In this document: one piece after another, positions 1 to 25,200 of the stretch
Position numbering within the stretch: position 1 is the first letter of the stretch
How the letters are laid out: the number at the start of each line of letters is the position of its first letter
DNA from: Arbacia lixula
Lineage: Eukaryota > Echinodermata > Echinoidea > Arbacioida > Arbaciidae
Direction: 5' to 3'
DNA: 64,000 bases
NCBI GenBank assembly: GCA_963669155.1
Contig: OZ022581.1
Location: 11,936,997-12,000,996 of the forward strand
Made by a program: the position numbers and the translations under genes
The notes under the pieces: generated by a model
What the model was told of the DNA's origin: nothing
Databases searched by the model: none
The model's input: only the letters and a program-made list of their open reading frames with translations

Positions 1-336
1 TGCATTATACGTTTTCGAAACACTGGACTAGTGTTAGAATTCATGACAAGTCTTTTTTTTTTTATATATAGGGTTCATATATATCATACAGTTAGTAATT
101 GTAACTCATTGTTTTTTAAGCTTTCTGTCACAAAGCGTGTAAACATAGTATATGCCGTACAAGAAGCGAAATTCAACACTGACAACATCATCAAAAGTGG
201 ACTTTCTTGATACAAGGCAAAGGTAATAAACGGAATAACAACTAAAAGGTTATACCTTCTTTGTACAAATATTTAATTCAGACAGAACAACTTTCAAAAA
301 CTACAGCGAACCAACATTTTTACAATAAATTCTCAC
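1..336. other. CNG intron sequence, nothing recognised
   Basis: AT-rich sequence downstream of the last visible CNG exon. I searched both strands by eye for further cNBD coding sequence and saw none. Confidence 0.6.
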
Positions 337-11146
<10,810 letters not shown>

Positions 11147-12985
11147 GATGGGCGGTGGGGGCGCTGTTTGTCTGTGTGTATGTCCGTTTTTCTGTCTTGA
11201 TTGTAGTTTTTTTTTCTTTTGCTCGATTGATGATTCGATATGGAATCGAGATTGCTGTATGGGATAAAGGAGACACAATATTGTGGTTTTACAACACACC
11301 GACAGCATTTCTCACTACTGAATTTTGTAAAGTATTGTATGATCCACTAGATCCGCCAGATCTTTCATCCGTCTATACAGACTGTCATGTGCGTATCTCA
11401 CTTAAAAGGCCTTTCTATACAGGTATGACTGTAATTCCATATCTTACAACAAGTTCAACTAAAAATATCGCTGTACTCAACAGTAAACTGATTGAATACC
11501 TTCGATTGTAATGTCCAAAATGAAAGAGAGATTTTATTTTAAATATTTTGATATAACTATTTTTGCTGGACTTAAACAGTTTAGTTATGCAATGTGGAAT
11601 TAGAATGCTTTGTACAGTATGAAGTACAACAAATAAAAAGTTTAAACAAAAGCTTACAATTGTATATTGTACATTAAATGAGGAGTGAGAAACAAACTAT
11701 AGTGTGTGCAGACTGGATTCTCACATCTCAATCTCAGAGATTTTAAAATACTTTATAAATTATGAATTGATTAGAATATAAGCCAACGTGCATTTCAGTC
11801 AGTCATGGGCTTACCTTAATTGACATCTACTTTACAACACTTTTATTATCTCTTGATGCCGCCCCGTCTGTTTTATAACTTGTGTAAAGTAACAAGAATT
11901 CATTCCCTTCTCCTACTTTAAGCTAGACCTCCTTAAACACGCAGAAGGCTTAAGTTGAGAAAAGAGACCAAATCTAAATGCTTATTGATAATTTACTGTC
12001 ATATGAAGAAGAAGTACATGACAAAGGTATGCCATGTTTTTCATTTATAGTTTTTCGGTATGCAGATGGTTCTCACTGAATGGAGAGATCATTCATCTGA
12101 TTTTAAACAGATATCCTTTATCTTCTGGAATTATTCTTCTGTTTGGTGACACAATGTCATCATAACACATATAATGTATGCTTTATATTGATAGTTTCCA
12201 TTCAATAAGCTTTCATTCCTTGAAACGCATTTGCGCCTCTTACCACCATTGTACACACAATATACCATGCAAGCAGTTAATACCAGTTAAATCCATTTCC
12301 TATATATATGAAATGGATTTATGAGAAAACTAGTCTGCTAATCCCCCACCTCCCTCCATTATCATCATTATTATTTTGTTTTACCGTGCCTTTATATGAA
12401 TAATCATTATTTCATTTAAGTTGATCTAAGAAAGTAGTGAACATACAGTCAAAGAAAATAATTCCATGGTGAGATAGCCTATGAACCAAAAACATTCAAT
12501 AGCATTTACACTTACCCACCTATGTGTTATTCAGGCACATACGTTTAGTGCCATATTGTATCAATATGCCATGTCAAAACACAAGCACTATTCCATTAAC
12601 ATCTATTCCTGTAGTTGACACTTAGAAAGGTAAAATTGCCTCGACCATGTATACTATGCGGATTACGATTTATCTACACTATACGCGTACTCAATATAAT
12701 TTCGTACTTACTCTTATAGGCTGTACATGTAAGTCACGGCATCACATATCAGATGAAGATATCGACGTACTATTAAATCTTTAACGTTTAATCAATAATC
12801 ATCACATTATCCAATACCACCGCGAAATGAATTTTCCTCAGTCATATTACTGATTGCAGGAATCCATCGTCGTGTTTGAATTGGCGCTTGAAAGCTATAT
12901 CCAGGCTGGTAAATCAGCCCTCATTTCGATAACAAGAATAGTCCTAGTTTCCCAGCCTGCGGCAAATTCCGAATATACAGCAACC
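11147..12985. other. Intergenic/5' flank, no gene recognised
   Basis: AT-rich sequence upstream of the candidate CNG start. No coding similarity seen; the 118-aa frame at 11155-11511 has no recognisable features. Confidence 0.5.
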
Positions 12986-12989
12986 AAAA

Positions 12990-13420
12990 TAAAAAGTGTA
13001 TATTGCGCACGCACAACGTACCGAGCTATTCAGACAGCGCAGCAGTGCTTAGCGAACACATCAAGGATGCATCCGCACTGCACCTGGTTTGTGCCCGCTA
13101 TGCGTGCATTCCAAGCGGATGGCGGATGGCGGACAAAATGCCATGGCTAGCCGACGTACGCCATACTGCATAGCGCGGCCTGAGTGCTCGAGATTGGTTA
13201 GCAACGGCGATTACATCATGATCTGCGTAGCAACGGAGCGGCGCTCTCCTAGCTACCGAGCCGCTTCATTATCATAATGACATCTAGCGGTCGCCCATTG
13301 TTGTTGGCGTGACTATTCTGCTCTCCCGTCCATCCCCGAGGCATGCGTGACACGGAGTGCAAGTGTAAGGTCTCGAATCTCACCGCTCCATTGAGTGACG
13401 TTCTAAGAACTAAATTTCCT
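12990..13420. promoter_or_regulatory. GC/CpG-richer block, possible promoter-proximal region
   Basis: Contrasts with its AT-rich surroundings and is dense in CG dinucleotides (GCGCACGC, ACGTACGCC, TAGCGCGGCC). It lies about 1.9 kb upstream of the CNG start on its minus strand, so a promoter or 5' non-coding exon is possible. No core promoter element is convincing. Confidence 0.3.
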
Positions 13421-15850
13421 CGGGTTTCGCACGCTCCTTTTTTTTCTGGTCGGTGAAGCCTATTTATAGACGGTATAACATCTAGTGGTAGGCAGTACCC
13501 GGGTGGGATGGGGTATGGTAGGGTAGAATTGGGTGGGGGAGGGATTTCACGTTATTCTGTTTATAGTATGATCATAAATAAAACGAACAGAAAGGGTAGT
13601 TTCCCAGATGAACACCGGCTGAGAAAATGAGTCGTTAATGCTGCAGAGGGTGATGATAATATTATGAGACCCCTCCCAACAACAATAACAAAATCAAATA
13701 TGAAAACAGCAACACACACCAATATGTATATAAACCTTTACATATCTACACACACACGCACCCCCCCCCCCCACACACACACACACACACACATAATGCA
13801 TGTAGGTAGGCTACTGACAACTGTAAGATAAAACATTACTTTAGTCTGATTAAAATTTAAATTTTACATAAGCCTGATTTGATTTCACGGTTGAGGCGCG
13901 AGAATTAATGTTCTGTGTGTGTGTGTGTGTGTGTGTGTGTCCGTGCGTGTTTGCGTGTGTAGGTAGGACGCATGATTACACCTTGCTTTCATCATTCTGA
14001 TTAAATCCTCTGTATTCATCGTACAATCTATCTTCAGTGTAACAATCAGTCAACTTCTCCGTTGTTATAATTGCCATCAGAATTGCTAAATACACATTTG
14101 ACAACATATTAATGACTTAGAAACTAATCTTTATGCATACATCCTGTACCGAGGATAGTCTGTTCCATCCTGTTAAGTCATGACAGAAACAGCATTAATA
14201 TTACTGATGACCTTTTCTTAAGTGACACTTATTGCTAAGAAAAGACAATTCATTATGGATAGCATTTTGTTAATACACAAACGCGACATGTGTATGAGTT
14301 TGCAAAGTGATTCAATGTATATGTGATGTGTTACGTGGTCGAACGTTTTTGGAAGAAATGAAAATGGAAAGTGTTTGAAAACATATATACATGTATAAGA
14401 AAGAAAAGTGATGATTGTGTAGAAGTGAGATGTGTACACATCTCGGATATATGTGATGCTTCTTTTAAAAACACTTTCCGTTATTATGATGAATGTCCTT
14501 TAAAACAGAGCACCACTGTACAATTTGCAGGCCAAAAAATAAAATATGCAGTAACCACGGAAAATGCAAAATGCAAAAATAATCCAATAATAGAACTGGA
14601 ACAGACGTTAAGCGGAATTACAGCAATCACTAGATTTTGAGAAGATTTTGGACGGTAGGGCCAAAACCTGATTCTGACAGTTAGCCTTGAGCCCGGAGAC
14701 TGCTGACCGCTATGGTCCGTACCACAGTGCATGCGTTCAATGTAAGCAATGCCCGCTGCCGGACGCATCGCACACTGACAGGGGCAATACGATTGTGAAT
14801 TTACACTATGGCCACTACACTTAAAATGAAAACTAGAGCTTTGAGCGTGACTTTGAGATTTCATATACGTTATTGGCAAAGAATACTGCTGATTCCTGCC
14901 GATTTTTATGACTTCTCTGAATGGCCTTCCTATAAGTTTCATTATACTTTATTTCAAACACGTTGCCATATGTCACGTCCCATTTTGATATTAACATCAC
15001 TTGTTTAAACATGTGAATTTGAATGTTTATCTCAACTAGAAAACAGATCATTCGATCATTTAATGATATGAAGGTTGATAAAATCCGCCTCTCGCTTACC
15101 GTGTTCGAAATGATACAATGAACGTAGCGATAGATGGCGCTGCAGTCATTTTACAAACGGTTGGGTCATCAGAGCACATTCCCCTTTCCTAACATCGTTT
15201 TCATTACACGCGGGATGGTTGTGGTTATTTTCGCATGAACACGAGTACATGTATACAATCAACTCATATTCACACGCACTCATGAACAGACGCGTGCACG
15301 CACGCATCGATTTGTAGTTCGAGATGAACCATTTTTTTTATTGATTCATCAACATACTTGCATGCATTTTGTGTGAGCTCTATTGTACGTATAGTACGAT
15401 TAATATGGATGAAATGTTTTTTTTTTTAATTTTTAAAAATCTTATGTTATTGAAAATGAATATACGATTCCTTTGTTTATTAAGAATCACGTTTGATTAA
15501 AGGGGTCGAGTATACAAGCATCGCTCCACATTCTCAGTCCATTGTATTATGTCAACATTTCACGATATGGGAAAGTTTCTTTCATTTATTTTATTTAATT
15601 TGTGTTTTAATTTGAATACCATGTTATTATTCTTTGAGTTGTGGCAACGAATAAACTTGCATTCTGGTTTGCGGGGGATAGGGTTACTACCTGTTATGGA
15701 ATTAATAATAAATACAAATTCATTACTAAAATTGGATTGGAAGAAAATTAACATGATATATACAAGTAAAATATATTTGATATCTGAACATTCCATTGAA
15801 GGTGAAACTGATTTTTCAAACCGAATTTTGCTGAATGAAAGCATATTTTA
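13421..15850. other. Intergenic, microsatellites only
   Basis: Contains a C-run plus (CA)n at 13746-13795 and (GT)n at 13911-13942. A 152-aa minus frame at 14484-14942 and an 89-aa plus frame overlapping it show no recognisable domain. No gene supported. Confidence 0.5.
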
Positions 15851-16712
15851 CTTATAATTCATTTTCTTGTGTGTTCATTGTTCACACACAGATATCCAAC
15901 ATATCAGCTTTTCTTTCTTACGTATTGTTACCTTCCCCACCCGCAACCATGCACGGTAACACATTCATGGCGGTGAATTGTTGAATGCAAACATACATTA
16001 ATTTTTTTTCTTGTGTGTTCATTGTCCACACAAAGATATCCAAATGATTAGCTTGATGGGTTATTTCTATAGCTCTATGGTTATTAAGTATTGTTGCCTC
16101 CCACTTTCCCCTCCCGAGCTCACGGTAACACACATCTATTATCATATATTATTTCCCCTCACTCTTCCTTAAACACACAGTAGTACATTCATTGTCATAT
16201 ACTATTCCCCCCTCCTAAACACACGAAAATACATTCATCATCATATATCATTCCCCCTGATCATCCTTCCTAAACACACGGTAGTACATTCATTATCATA
16301 TAGGCTACTATTGCCCCCCCCCCTCCTGAACACACGCAAATACATTCATTGTCATATATTATTCCCCCTGATCCTCCTTCCTAAACACATGGTAGTACAT
16401 CTATTATCATATACTAATGCCCCCCCTCCTAAACACACGGTAGTACATTCATTATCATAATCTAATGCCCCTGCCCTCTCCTGAACACACGAAAATACAT
16501 TCATTATCATACATCAATCCCCCACCCCCTCCTAAACACCAAAGATACATTCATTATCAGGTAGATTTCCACCCTCCCCCTCCCAAACACATGATAAAAC
16601 ATGAATTATCATAATGTTATTCCCCGTCCCCCTCCTAGGCACACGATGATACATTCATTATTATATCTTTTTTCCCCTCCCCCCTCCTGAACACAAGAAA
16701 ATACGTCTGCGC
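15850..16712. repeat. Diverged minisatellite of about 55-60 bp (CCTCCTAAACACACG family)
   Basis: Roughly a dozen units of a C-rich block ending CTCCTAAACACACG, then GTAGTACATTCATTATCATA. A related 100-bp pair (TTCTTGTGTGTTCATTGT) precedes it. Units are diverged and irregular in length. Confidence 0.85.
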
Positions 16713-17259
16713 TCCCAGACGTCTCGTCCATCATGCTGTGAGGTCGGTGAATCCAATCAGGCTCAATGGATAATTTAATTGCTTACCCGCACCCCCCCCC
16801 CTGCCCCCCCCCCCACACTCTACCACCAACACCACCACCAATATCCCTATTCCGCGTTCGATCTCTCTTCCTCTCTCATATTTAACCTTTAAGCACTCAT
16901 ATATGTACTATGTACACTCATACATGTACTATATATATACACTTATAAAAGAAGAATCATATGTGAACATACCATAAAGGCTATACTACATGACTTTATC
17001 TCAACATGGACCGTCCTTGTTGAAAACTATATTCCTTAATATTCTGAGCGTAGGTTTAAAGCAAACAGTGTACTTCACCTTGACTAATTATATGGGATAC
17101 CAAATAACACAAAATGAAACATCATCATTTATTTGATATCATTAGATGTTTTCTTCGGAATCACTATGGTGTATTGAGTTTGTCCTCACAGAAATTACAG
17201 CAAATAATTATCATTTTCCTATTGGAGAGCCTGTCAACATGAGTGATGTATGTTGCCAG

Positions 17260-18085
17260 GGGTTGCGATATCGATATACAGCATGTACAGGGGAGAAAGT
17301 GTGCTTATGGGCAGTGGATAAAGGTTCCTTGGAATGGGTAGATGTAAAGAATGAGAGTTTCGTCCAGACAGTATATAGAAGATTTTGCGTTTGCCCGTTT
17401 TTTTATTTTATTTTGAAGATGAGACTATGAGTGTGAGTGTATGGCCTTGCAATATCAACTTGAGGGAGCGTATGTTGAGTGGGTGCTAATGAGTGTACCG
17501 GCTAGATAGCTTTTTGCTTCGTGCAAAGATGAGTCTATGGGTTCGCAGTAGCAAAGTCCAAGAGGAACTGTTTTTTTTTTGTGTGTGTATGTGTGTGTGT
17601 GTGGGGGGGGGGCGGGGGAGGTTGCTTTTGAGTGGGTAGATGTAGGTGCTAATGAGTGCACCGGTCGGATAGAAAAAAAGGCTTTCAGCATTATACCTTC
17701 TTAATTCGAAGATTTTATCACTGCATTGAGGGCTTACAATTGTGACATGGGTGATGGTGGTGGCGGTTGAAGGGGGGGGGGGGGGGTTGTTTGAGTGAGT
17801 AGATGTATGTTCTAATGGGTGCACAGGCCAGACAGCAAAAATAATGTTTTCTGCGTTATACTTTTTTCATTCAAAGATGACGTTATCAGTGTCCTCTGGG
17901 CTTGCAATAGTAAAATAGGGGGAGGGGCGGTCGAGGTAGATATGTGCTTCTGATTGCACCAGACGACTTCTTAAGATAAAAAAAAAATCAGCGTTATTCT
18001 TCCTTCTTTAATTTTATATTAGAAAGTGGATGTGAGAGTGGCGTGTACTTGTAAAGGTGTTAATGCTTTCTTCATTCAAAAATTA
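17260..18085. repeat. Diverged tandem repeat of about 170 bp, four to five copies
   Basis: Units share GAGTGGGTAGATGTA, GCTAATGAGTGCACC, then CAGCGTTATACTTCTT-like and TTCGAAGATGA-like stretches, with G-runs in the middle. Conservation decays toward 18 kb. Non-coding. Confidence 0.75.
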
Positions 18086-19334
18086 TTAGTTAATAATGAG
18101 AGTGGTACGTGTACTCGGGGGTTGTAATAACGAACGGTCAATGGAATACGGAAAGGGGTAGGGGGAGCTCGAGAGAGGGATGAAAGTTAGATTAAAACGC
18201 CCGGCCTAATCATGCTAATTATTCAGTGATGCATGGAAGCATACATGACCTAGTTTGGACGTTAGTGAACGTAGCGGTACGACAGTTCTGAACATTTCTT
18301 TTGAATTCATGCGGATGGAATGACCAGCACAATTCTGTCACGTTTCCATCATCATGATATAGCATGTACAGTACGTGAATGTAATCGATCTCTCGAGTTT
18401 CTGATGTACGCTTCTCTCCCCTTTCTCTCTTTCCTTTGTGGTCTAGTTGGTTGAGCTACTTAAGCAATATCCCCAAAGAAAAACAAAAAACAGCGCCATT
18501 CATAATTGCTTACATTGTATAAGGTCATTCGAGAAATCGATGTTTATGTTTTGGGCAAGCCTTAATGTACAGCTGGACGCTTCCTCATCTTTGACATCTT
18601 TTTATTGAAAAACTTGATGTATCTAAGAATGCTAAAAGGTGACGCACACGCCCAGATATGCCAAAGGGTAACATTTTTATTCACTCTCGCATCCTCCACA
18701 CTCTTTTCCTCACCCCACATAAATAAATGTTATTATCGATCTGTCATCGCGGTATCGTAAGCAATGTATAGTGTATGAGAGATCCCATCACCCATCTGTA
18801 CAGGTTATCACGTGTACACGATCTCCCACGTCATGTGAGATACACGATCTCCCTCGTCATATCAGATACACGAGCCTTCATTGTGCTTCGTTAACTCTTT
18901 GGACGCCAGACGGAATACCGCTTTATGCGTTGTGTGTACTTTACTGGCGCGGACATGCATCAATGGCGCATTAAGATTTAGCCCCCCTCCCCCCCCCCCC
19001 CCCCGCGTGATACCACACCATGGTTCACATTGACAAGTATATGCCCCTCTCACTGTATTGGAGTGCCTATAAGAGAGAATGAATGAGAAAGAATGGGGAG
19101 AGATTTTTCGGGAAGACTCAAATAAAAGCATAACATGATTAATTCTATTTATACTTGGTTTCAAGTCGTGCCGAGGAGAAATGATACATGTGTTTCCCCG
19201 TATTACAAATGTTTTACTTGGAATTTTCATCTGTTATTGTCCACAGATAAAATGCAAATTCCAAAATAGTGTTTATTTCTCAATTAACTGTACATGTTAT
19301 TTTGTTTGTAAATATGTAAGCCAAAAAAGAGAGA

Positions 19335-19391
19335 AGGTGAAAGAGAAAGAGAGAGAGAGAGAGAGATGAAGAGAGGGGGAGAAGGGGTGTC

Positions 19392-19462
<71 letters not shown>

Positions 19463-19478
19463 GAGACGAGAGAGACGA
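19335..19478. repeat. (GA)n microsatellite
   Basis: About 140 bp of GA dinucleotides with short interruptions. Confidence 0.95.
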
Positions 19479-20178
19479 GAGGGTGATGTGTACATTTCAG
19501 CCTGATTCGAATTCTAACTTTTCGCCTTGGTGCATCTGGGAGGCTACCCAACCATATTTAAATGCAGTTGTCGGTCATTAGTGCATCTTTATGCGAGGTG
19601 TTAAAAAAGACTGTTGACACCTTTGTAAAATGATTAAAATCAGGTTCAGCTCAAATAAAGCTGAAAGTGAAACATCAAACAGTCAAGGGAAGTCAAATTT
19701 TTAAGGACATGCATCTTGCATCATCACAATATCATTCGATATGCAGGTGCTATGTAAAATGATACAGCGATGCACTCTCCATCAAAGTCATGCATTAACG
19801 ATTATATTATGGGCGTTCTTCTGTTCTGGCTCTCTCTGTAATTCATCTATCTCCTCGTGTTTGCAAATGTGTGTTAGGTGAGGTATGCAATATCAATACA
19901 ATCCATCTGAAAAGCCGCTTCATATCAGAAATGTCTGTATGCGTTGTGATGCAGGAGATAATGCCGCATTGTACCAGAGAGCAAAGGCCGTCGTTGATTA
20001 AACTCAACTTTATCATTCTCTGTTTGAAAAGACGACGTTATATGCGAGATGTGTGCGGAGGTTTGTGTGTGACGATGGCGCGCAGGGTAAAATATCCAAG
20101 GAGCCGATCTTTTCTCCCCCTTTTTTTAAGCGGCACGCGAGCACAATCCGTCGCGCGGGACCTCCTCACCTCGTATTA

Positions 20179-20219
20179 CGCACACACACCCACCCCCCCC
20201 CCACACACACATACACACA

Positions 20220-20271
<52 letters not shown>

Positions 20272-20292
20272 CACACAAACACACACACACTC
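20179..20292. repeat. (CA)n microsatellite
   Basis: About 110 bp of CA dinucleotides with an internal C-run. Confidence 0.95.
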
Positions 20293-21835
20293 GAACGCAA
20301 AACTACGCCGCGTGCATCTCTGATGTGCATCTAATTCTTGTGCGGAGTGTCTGAGAAAACGTGTAGCCATCTCACAGAGATTTATTTTTGTGTCGAACGG
20401 CTAGAGTGGCGTGTGCGTATGGTGGAGCAATGGGCATCATGACCGTTCGCTTCATTCAATTTAACGAGGTCCTTGCTCTCAATGCAAGTGTAACTCCAGC
20501 GGACGCATCCTCATTTGACGGTTGTTAAGGATGGAATATTCAATAAGGCAGAAGTGCTGTATCATTCCAACGTCTTTACAGACATCTTGCGTTCTTGACT
20601 CGAGGAAGTAAACACGTATGGCGCGGTTGGATGAGTAAAGAACATCTTGAACACGAGCGCGCAATTCCCCACGGAAGGACTCGCTTAGTAGACGTCGTGG
20701 TTATATTGTCTTGGTCATTGTCGTCGTCCTCATCGTGAAAGCAGCACGCTGGGAGATTCCGCCTGACAGCATTCACCGCTTCATTTGAGCGTTCGTAGCA
20801 ACAACTGTCGCGGCGTCTCATGTATCCTTTAGCACACAGGAAATGATGGCTCCCTATCGCATATTAAAGGGACAATTATTTCTCGGGGAAGAATTAAATG
20901 TATGTGTACGATACGTCTTGGGCTAGAAGAGGTCAATGTGTGTGTATGATACGTATTTTGGATATAGCATGGATTATAGTACATCCGAGAAAAATTTGTT
21001 TCCTATCCCGATTTCATACAGGGTCATGTATCAGCGAGATGAGTACACAATTATTCATAGACTAAAGGCGTGAAAGGATAGGATTCTGTTTTTTTTTTTT
21101 TTTTTTAGATTACAGAGACAATCTATTTATCGGTGAAAGTATGAATATGTGAGCACTGCACGGTTATGTAATAGTGTTCCTGCATCCTCACAGGAAAAGC
21201 CTACTTCGTTAATGGCGTAATTGCATTTTCTTATTAGCAAACGACAACCCGTGCAATGATACCAACGTCATGAAACGGAAATGTGTTATCAGCGTTCAAA
21301 AGACTTATTTCGGCCACACAGAAAAATACAAGATATTGATGCTTTCGTCTTTGTGAATTATTATCGTGGACTTTGTGGACTACTCACTACTGCTATCGAC
21401 AATTGGATGATATTGGTCCCCAAATATGTGGGTATATCTAATTGTATTGGTGACTGTAGCTCTTGATGTTCTATTTGTGTTTGGCAAGTAATACATACAA
21501 ATTCCATACAGTTGTATGTTGATGAGTATATCCTTTTAATAGGGTCTTTATAATTATTTTCAGAACAATTGTGCTCAACGAAAATACAATCTTATTTTCA
21601 CGCAAGTGACACAGGTTCTAACAGAGTTGTCATTCCTATTTTCAAGAAAATACCCAGATATGTGGACTTATTCTTTGAACTGGATGAACGGATCTTAGAA
21701 GAACCCCGCGACTCGCGCTGCTGGTGGTGTAAACCTATCTAGTTCCCTTCCCCCTTCCCCCTCCTCCCATCCCTTTCCCTCCCCCCCCCCCCCCCCTTTT
21801 CCCGTTCCCCAGCGATTCCAGTGGTGTGGTTTAGA

Positions 21836-22228
21836 ATGGCCCGGCCCCCGTGGCGACTGCTTCTGATGGTATCCACGGTCCTCGTTTGCGGGATCATGCT
21901 TGGCTACAGACTTGCATGTTGCGATGAAACCGACCTCCTCTTACCTGATGGTAACGCCCATTTCCCTCACTCACAGGGTGGTGCGGAGAAGGGGGATTCG
22001 AACCTCGGGACTTCCGCTCACCGTTCCCAGGTCACGCTAGTTCAAGCTGGGGCCGTCGACGGTGGCGGCAGGAATGCTACATCGCCGTCGGGAGAGTCGT
22101 TGAGTTGTCGAAGACTGTGGCAGAAGGGCAGATCGGCTTGGTTCGACCAGAGATTCGACAATACACTCTTGCCAGTGTGGTTGAAGAAGAACGCAAAGTT
22201 ATCAGATGAAGTCGCTCGCTGGTGGACG
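21836..22228 (+). CDS. ST3GAL1/2-like: ST3GAL1/2-like exon 1: tail, membrane anchor, stem
   Basis: 131 codons from ATG to WWT, donor GGACG|GTAAGC, phase 0. Holds the membrane anchor and stem, plus a conserved pre-catalytic stretch ([16 protein letters not shown]) that matches SEWFDQRFNRTVQPL-type sequence in vertebrate ST3Gal1. Confidence 0.92.
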
Positions 22229-25200
22229 GTAAGCCAGAGTTATTGTGTAATCCCTTATTTTTATTGATCAATATCATTATAATATTTGTGTATCTTATGT
22301 CCCCATTTATATGATTTGATATATTTACTACGACCATCATCATCTTTAGGTTGTATAATTATTAGTTTCTTAGTTTTGCAGTTGTTTGTTGATTCATTCA
22401 TTTTTATTAAGGGGTGTGGGTTCTAGTGTTCATGCCCCAATGAGGGGGGATACCTCCCATCCAGAAGAAGAAGAAGATGAAGAAGAAGAAGGACAGGTGT
22501 CTTTCCGGTGTTGTGGAGTGGTTTTAACTGTCTCCCTTGAAAGTTCAGTTAAGGGAATTAACCCTTATCATGTTGATAGCGAGTAATTTCAATGGATATT
22601 ATCTTGAGTACACATGTTACACATACTACACATCGCATACACACTAGCATTACAAGGAGCTTCTTCACGTGTCGAACTGTCAGCCGTTTAATCAATGCAA
22701 ATTCATGGTACCCATGGTAACAAAAAATCTGTAGAAAGATTTCCTATTTGATCCCATGTTCGATACCACGACTCATGGGATGATTGCAGGGAACGCTGAA
22801 GTTGTTGTTCGTGTTGATGATTAGAATGAATTAAAACGAGACATAGTCTTGTGAACAAGTATAAGGTGGTCTGTATTGGAAAATTTGTGCAAAGACATGG
22901 GCTGGTAAATGCACCGTGACCACCTATTCAATGGAAATCAGAGGCAACGCTCAATAAAGCTCATAGCACACCTACAACATACTAACGTTTTAGAGACTTG
23001 CCTAAATGATCACAGGTATTTGCTAGCAATGTGTAAATAATAGTCATTGAACATAAAGGGCGAGAGGAAAAATGGGAAAGAAAATCTAAAAGAGAATGAA
23101 AAACTGAGGAAAAATACTGAAGAAGGTGGCAAAATAAACATTGCAAAAGGAATGAAAAACTGCTCCTACCCACACCAGGAATCGAACCGGGGTCGTTCGT
23201 TCTTAAGACGGCCCCTTAACCAATTCATCCACCCATCTTCCCATTCACTTAACACGTAATACACAGCAGGTCCTAGAATGATTTAGAGATCGATATTCAA
23301 ACTGAAATTTTGCCATGACCCCGACATTTGATAAAAAATGAAGACCACTTCCCCAAAAGCTAGTAAATTCAGCTACACTATATTACAATATCAGAGTAAA
23401 AGAGCCAAACATAGGCGAGATACCGCTCCTAAAAGATCGTTATGTCATTTCATGATTTGAAATAAATAGGCATACCCCTCCCATTGACATTACACGTAAA
23501 AATGTCCGATTTTGACATTAATGCCTATAATCAAATTTACACCTTGGAGACGTGATCGAAATGAAAAATAAAGGAGACCCTATCATAGAGGAATGTCTTA
23601 GGCACAACATACTGAAATTTGGGAGAAAATTGATGAAGGATTACTGAGATACGCAAAAACGGGTAAAGAAAATCATGACGTCATACGTGAAAATTCATTT
23701 TTACGATTCATATGGCAATTTGATGTACTTAACGGTAAAATAACACATGCAATCACATTTGCACTTCATACTCTTTCCGATAATTAAAAAAAAATTGGGG
23801 GTCACTAGCTATTCTGAAGAGCTATGGCCCATTGGAAATAGTCATGTTTTTTGTAATATTTGCACACAAAAAGATGTTGACGCACGCGCAGACTTTCATT
23901 TTTGACGCACCTGCACGACCCTATAATTGCATGGAAATGGCTAAAAGTAATAGGATATGATGTATGTAGAATAGTAAAAAATCGATATTTTGACGTTGGG
24001 TTTGCGTTACGCACGGAAATATTTTAAGTGCTAGAAATAGCCTAAAACATATGCAAAACAATTTTTAGTTAATTTGGAGCATTTTAAAATTTTGCGCGCG
24101 CGTTATTGCACCAACGTACGCGTACGGGTGACTTTTATTCTATTGAAATTAATTGTCATGTCATTAATTTTATGCATGTCATTTTTCAATAGCTATACAT
24201 AATCAGTTCTAGATAACAGGTTTTCATTGAATTGCTCGTAGATGACGTCACGATTGTGCCATGACCTTAAAAAAAAGCTGCAATGACAAGTTCACATGTA
24301 TACCTATTCATGATGAAAAAATTACGAAACATTACACGTGCATTGTTGAGATATATATGCCACAAACAAATGTGGGATATGGAATAAAAATAAGAGAAAG
24401 AAGAAAGAAGATTCTAACGAAATTAGAAGGTGATCTGTCGGTTACGACAGACCATCTGATTATTGACAATTTCATGCATATCTCGAATATTTACGCTATC
24501 ATCTATACTTTTTAAATGATAGTAATTCAATGCTCTTTCATGCTGTTTTACCCTGGGTAATTAAGTCGTTACTGTATCATTCTGTATCATGGTTAGGAAT
24601 GTCAGTGTTTTATTCATTTCAGTCTTAATTCAATTAAATTATTTACATATACATTTTTGCATCAATGTATTTATCTATGTATATAAAATACATGAAAATT
24701 TTCCATAAGCAATGGGTGCAATGCATTACCAGAAAGCAGAGAGCTTTCAACATCAGATTCAATGCACTGTAAAGTGTAGTTCGTGTCGGATAGGCCAGGG
24801 AGATGTAACTGTTTGATATCTCCCTGGAAACGGCATGGAAAACGACACACGTGAATGCGAGGTAAAACTAAAGCGGCCGTCACGAAGCTTCTTTTTTTTT
24901 TTCTTGTTCTGTTGAATAAGGAAGTGGTTAAATCAAATATTGAGCTGCTGAAAATAAATCTCGTGACGACTGCGCCTCACTACCGCATTGTTAACTCTTT
25001 GTGCGCCGCCGATGTATGTTTATACATCATAATACACACAAATCAAATTGACCACCAGTTTATCTGGCAAACCTCGGGTTAATCACAGCCCATAGATGAT
25101 GATATGTGCATGTGGTAAATGGAAACGGGGCGTGCACATATCGCTTTATATGTACACACATCAGTATGTGTTTATCATACATGTATTTGATTTGAGTGAG

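Larger units (their letters stand above)
18086..21835. other. Intergenic upstream of the sialyltransferase gene
   Basis: No gene recognised. Contains (GA)n at about 19335-19478, (CA)n at about 20179-20292, a T-run at 21091-21106, and a C-rich stretch at 21740-21810 just 5' of the sialyltransferase start. A 5' UTR probably occupies the last part, but no clear TATA box or initiator was identified. Confidence 0.5.

Noticed and set aside
14484..14942. 152-aa minus-strand frame
   Set aside because: No recognisable domain, no splice partners and an overlapping plus-strand frame; cannot be distinguished from chance.
23165..23232. Functional tRNA gene
   Set aside because: No acceptor-stem pairing and a T-stem mismatch.
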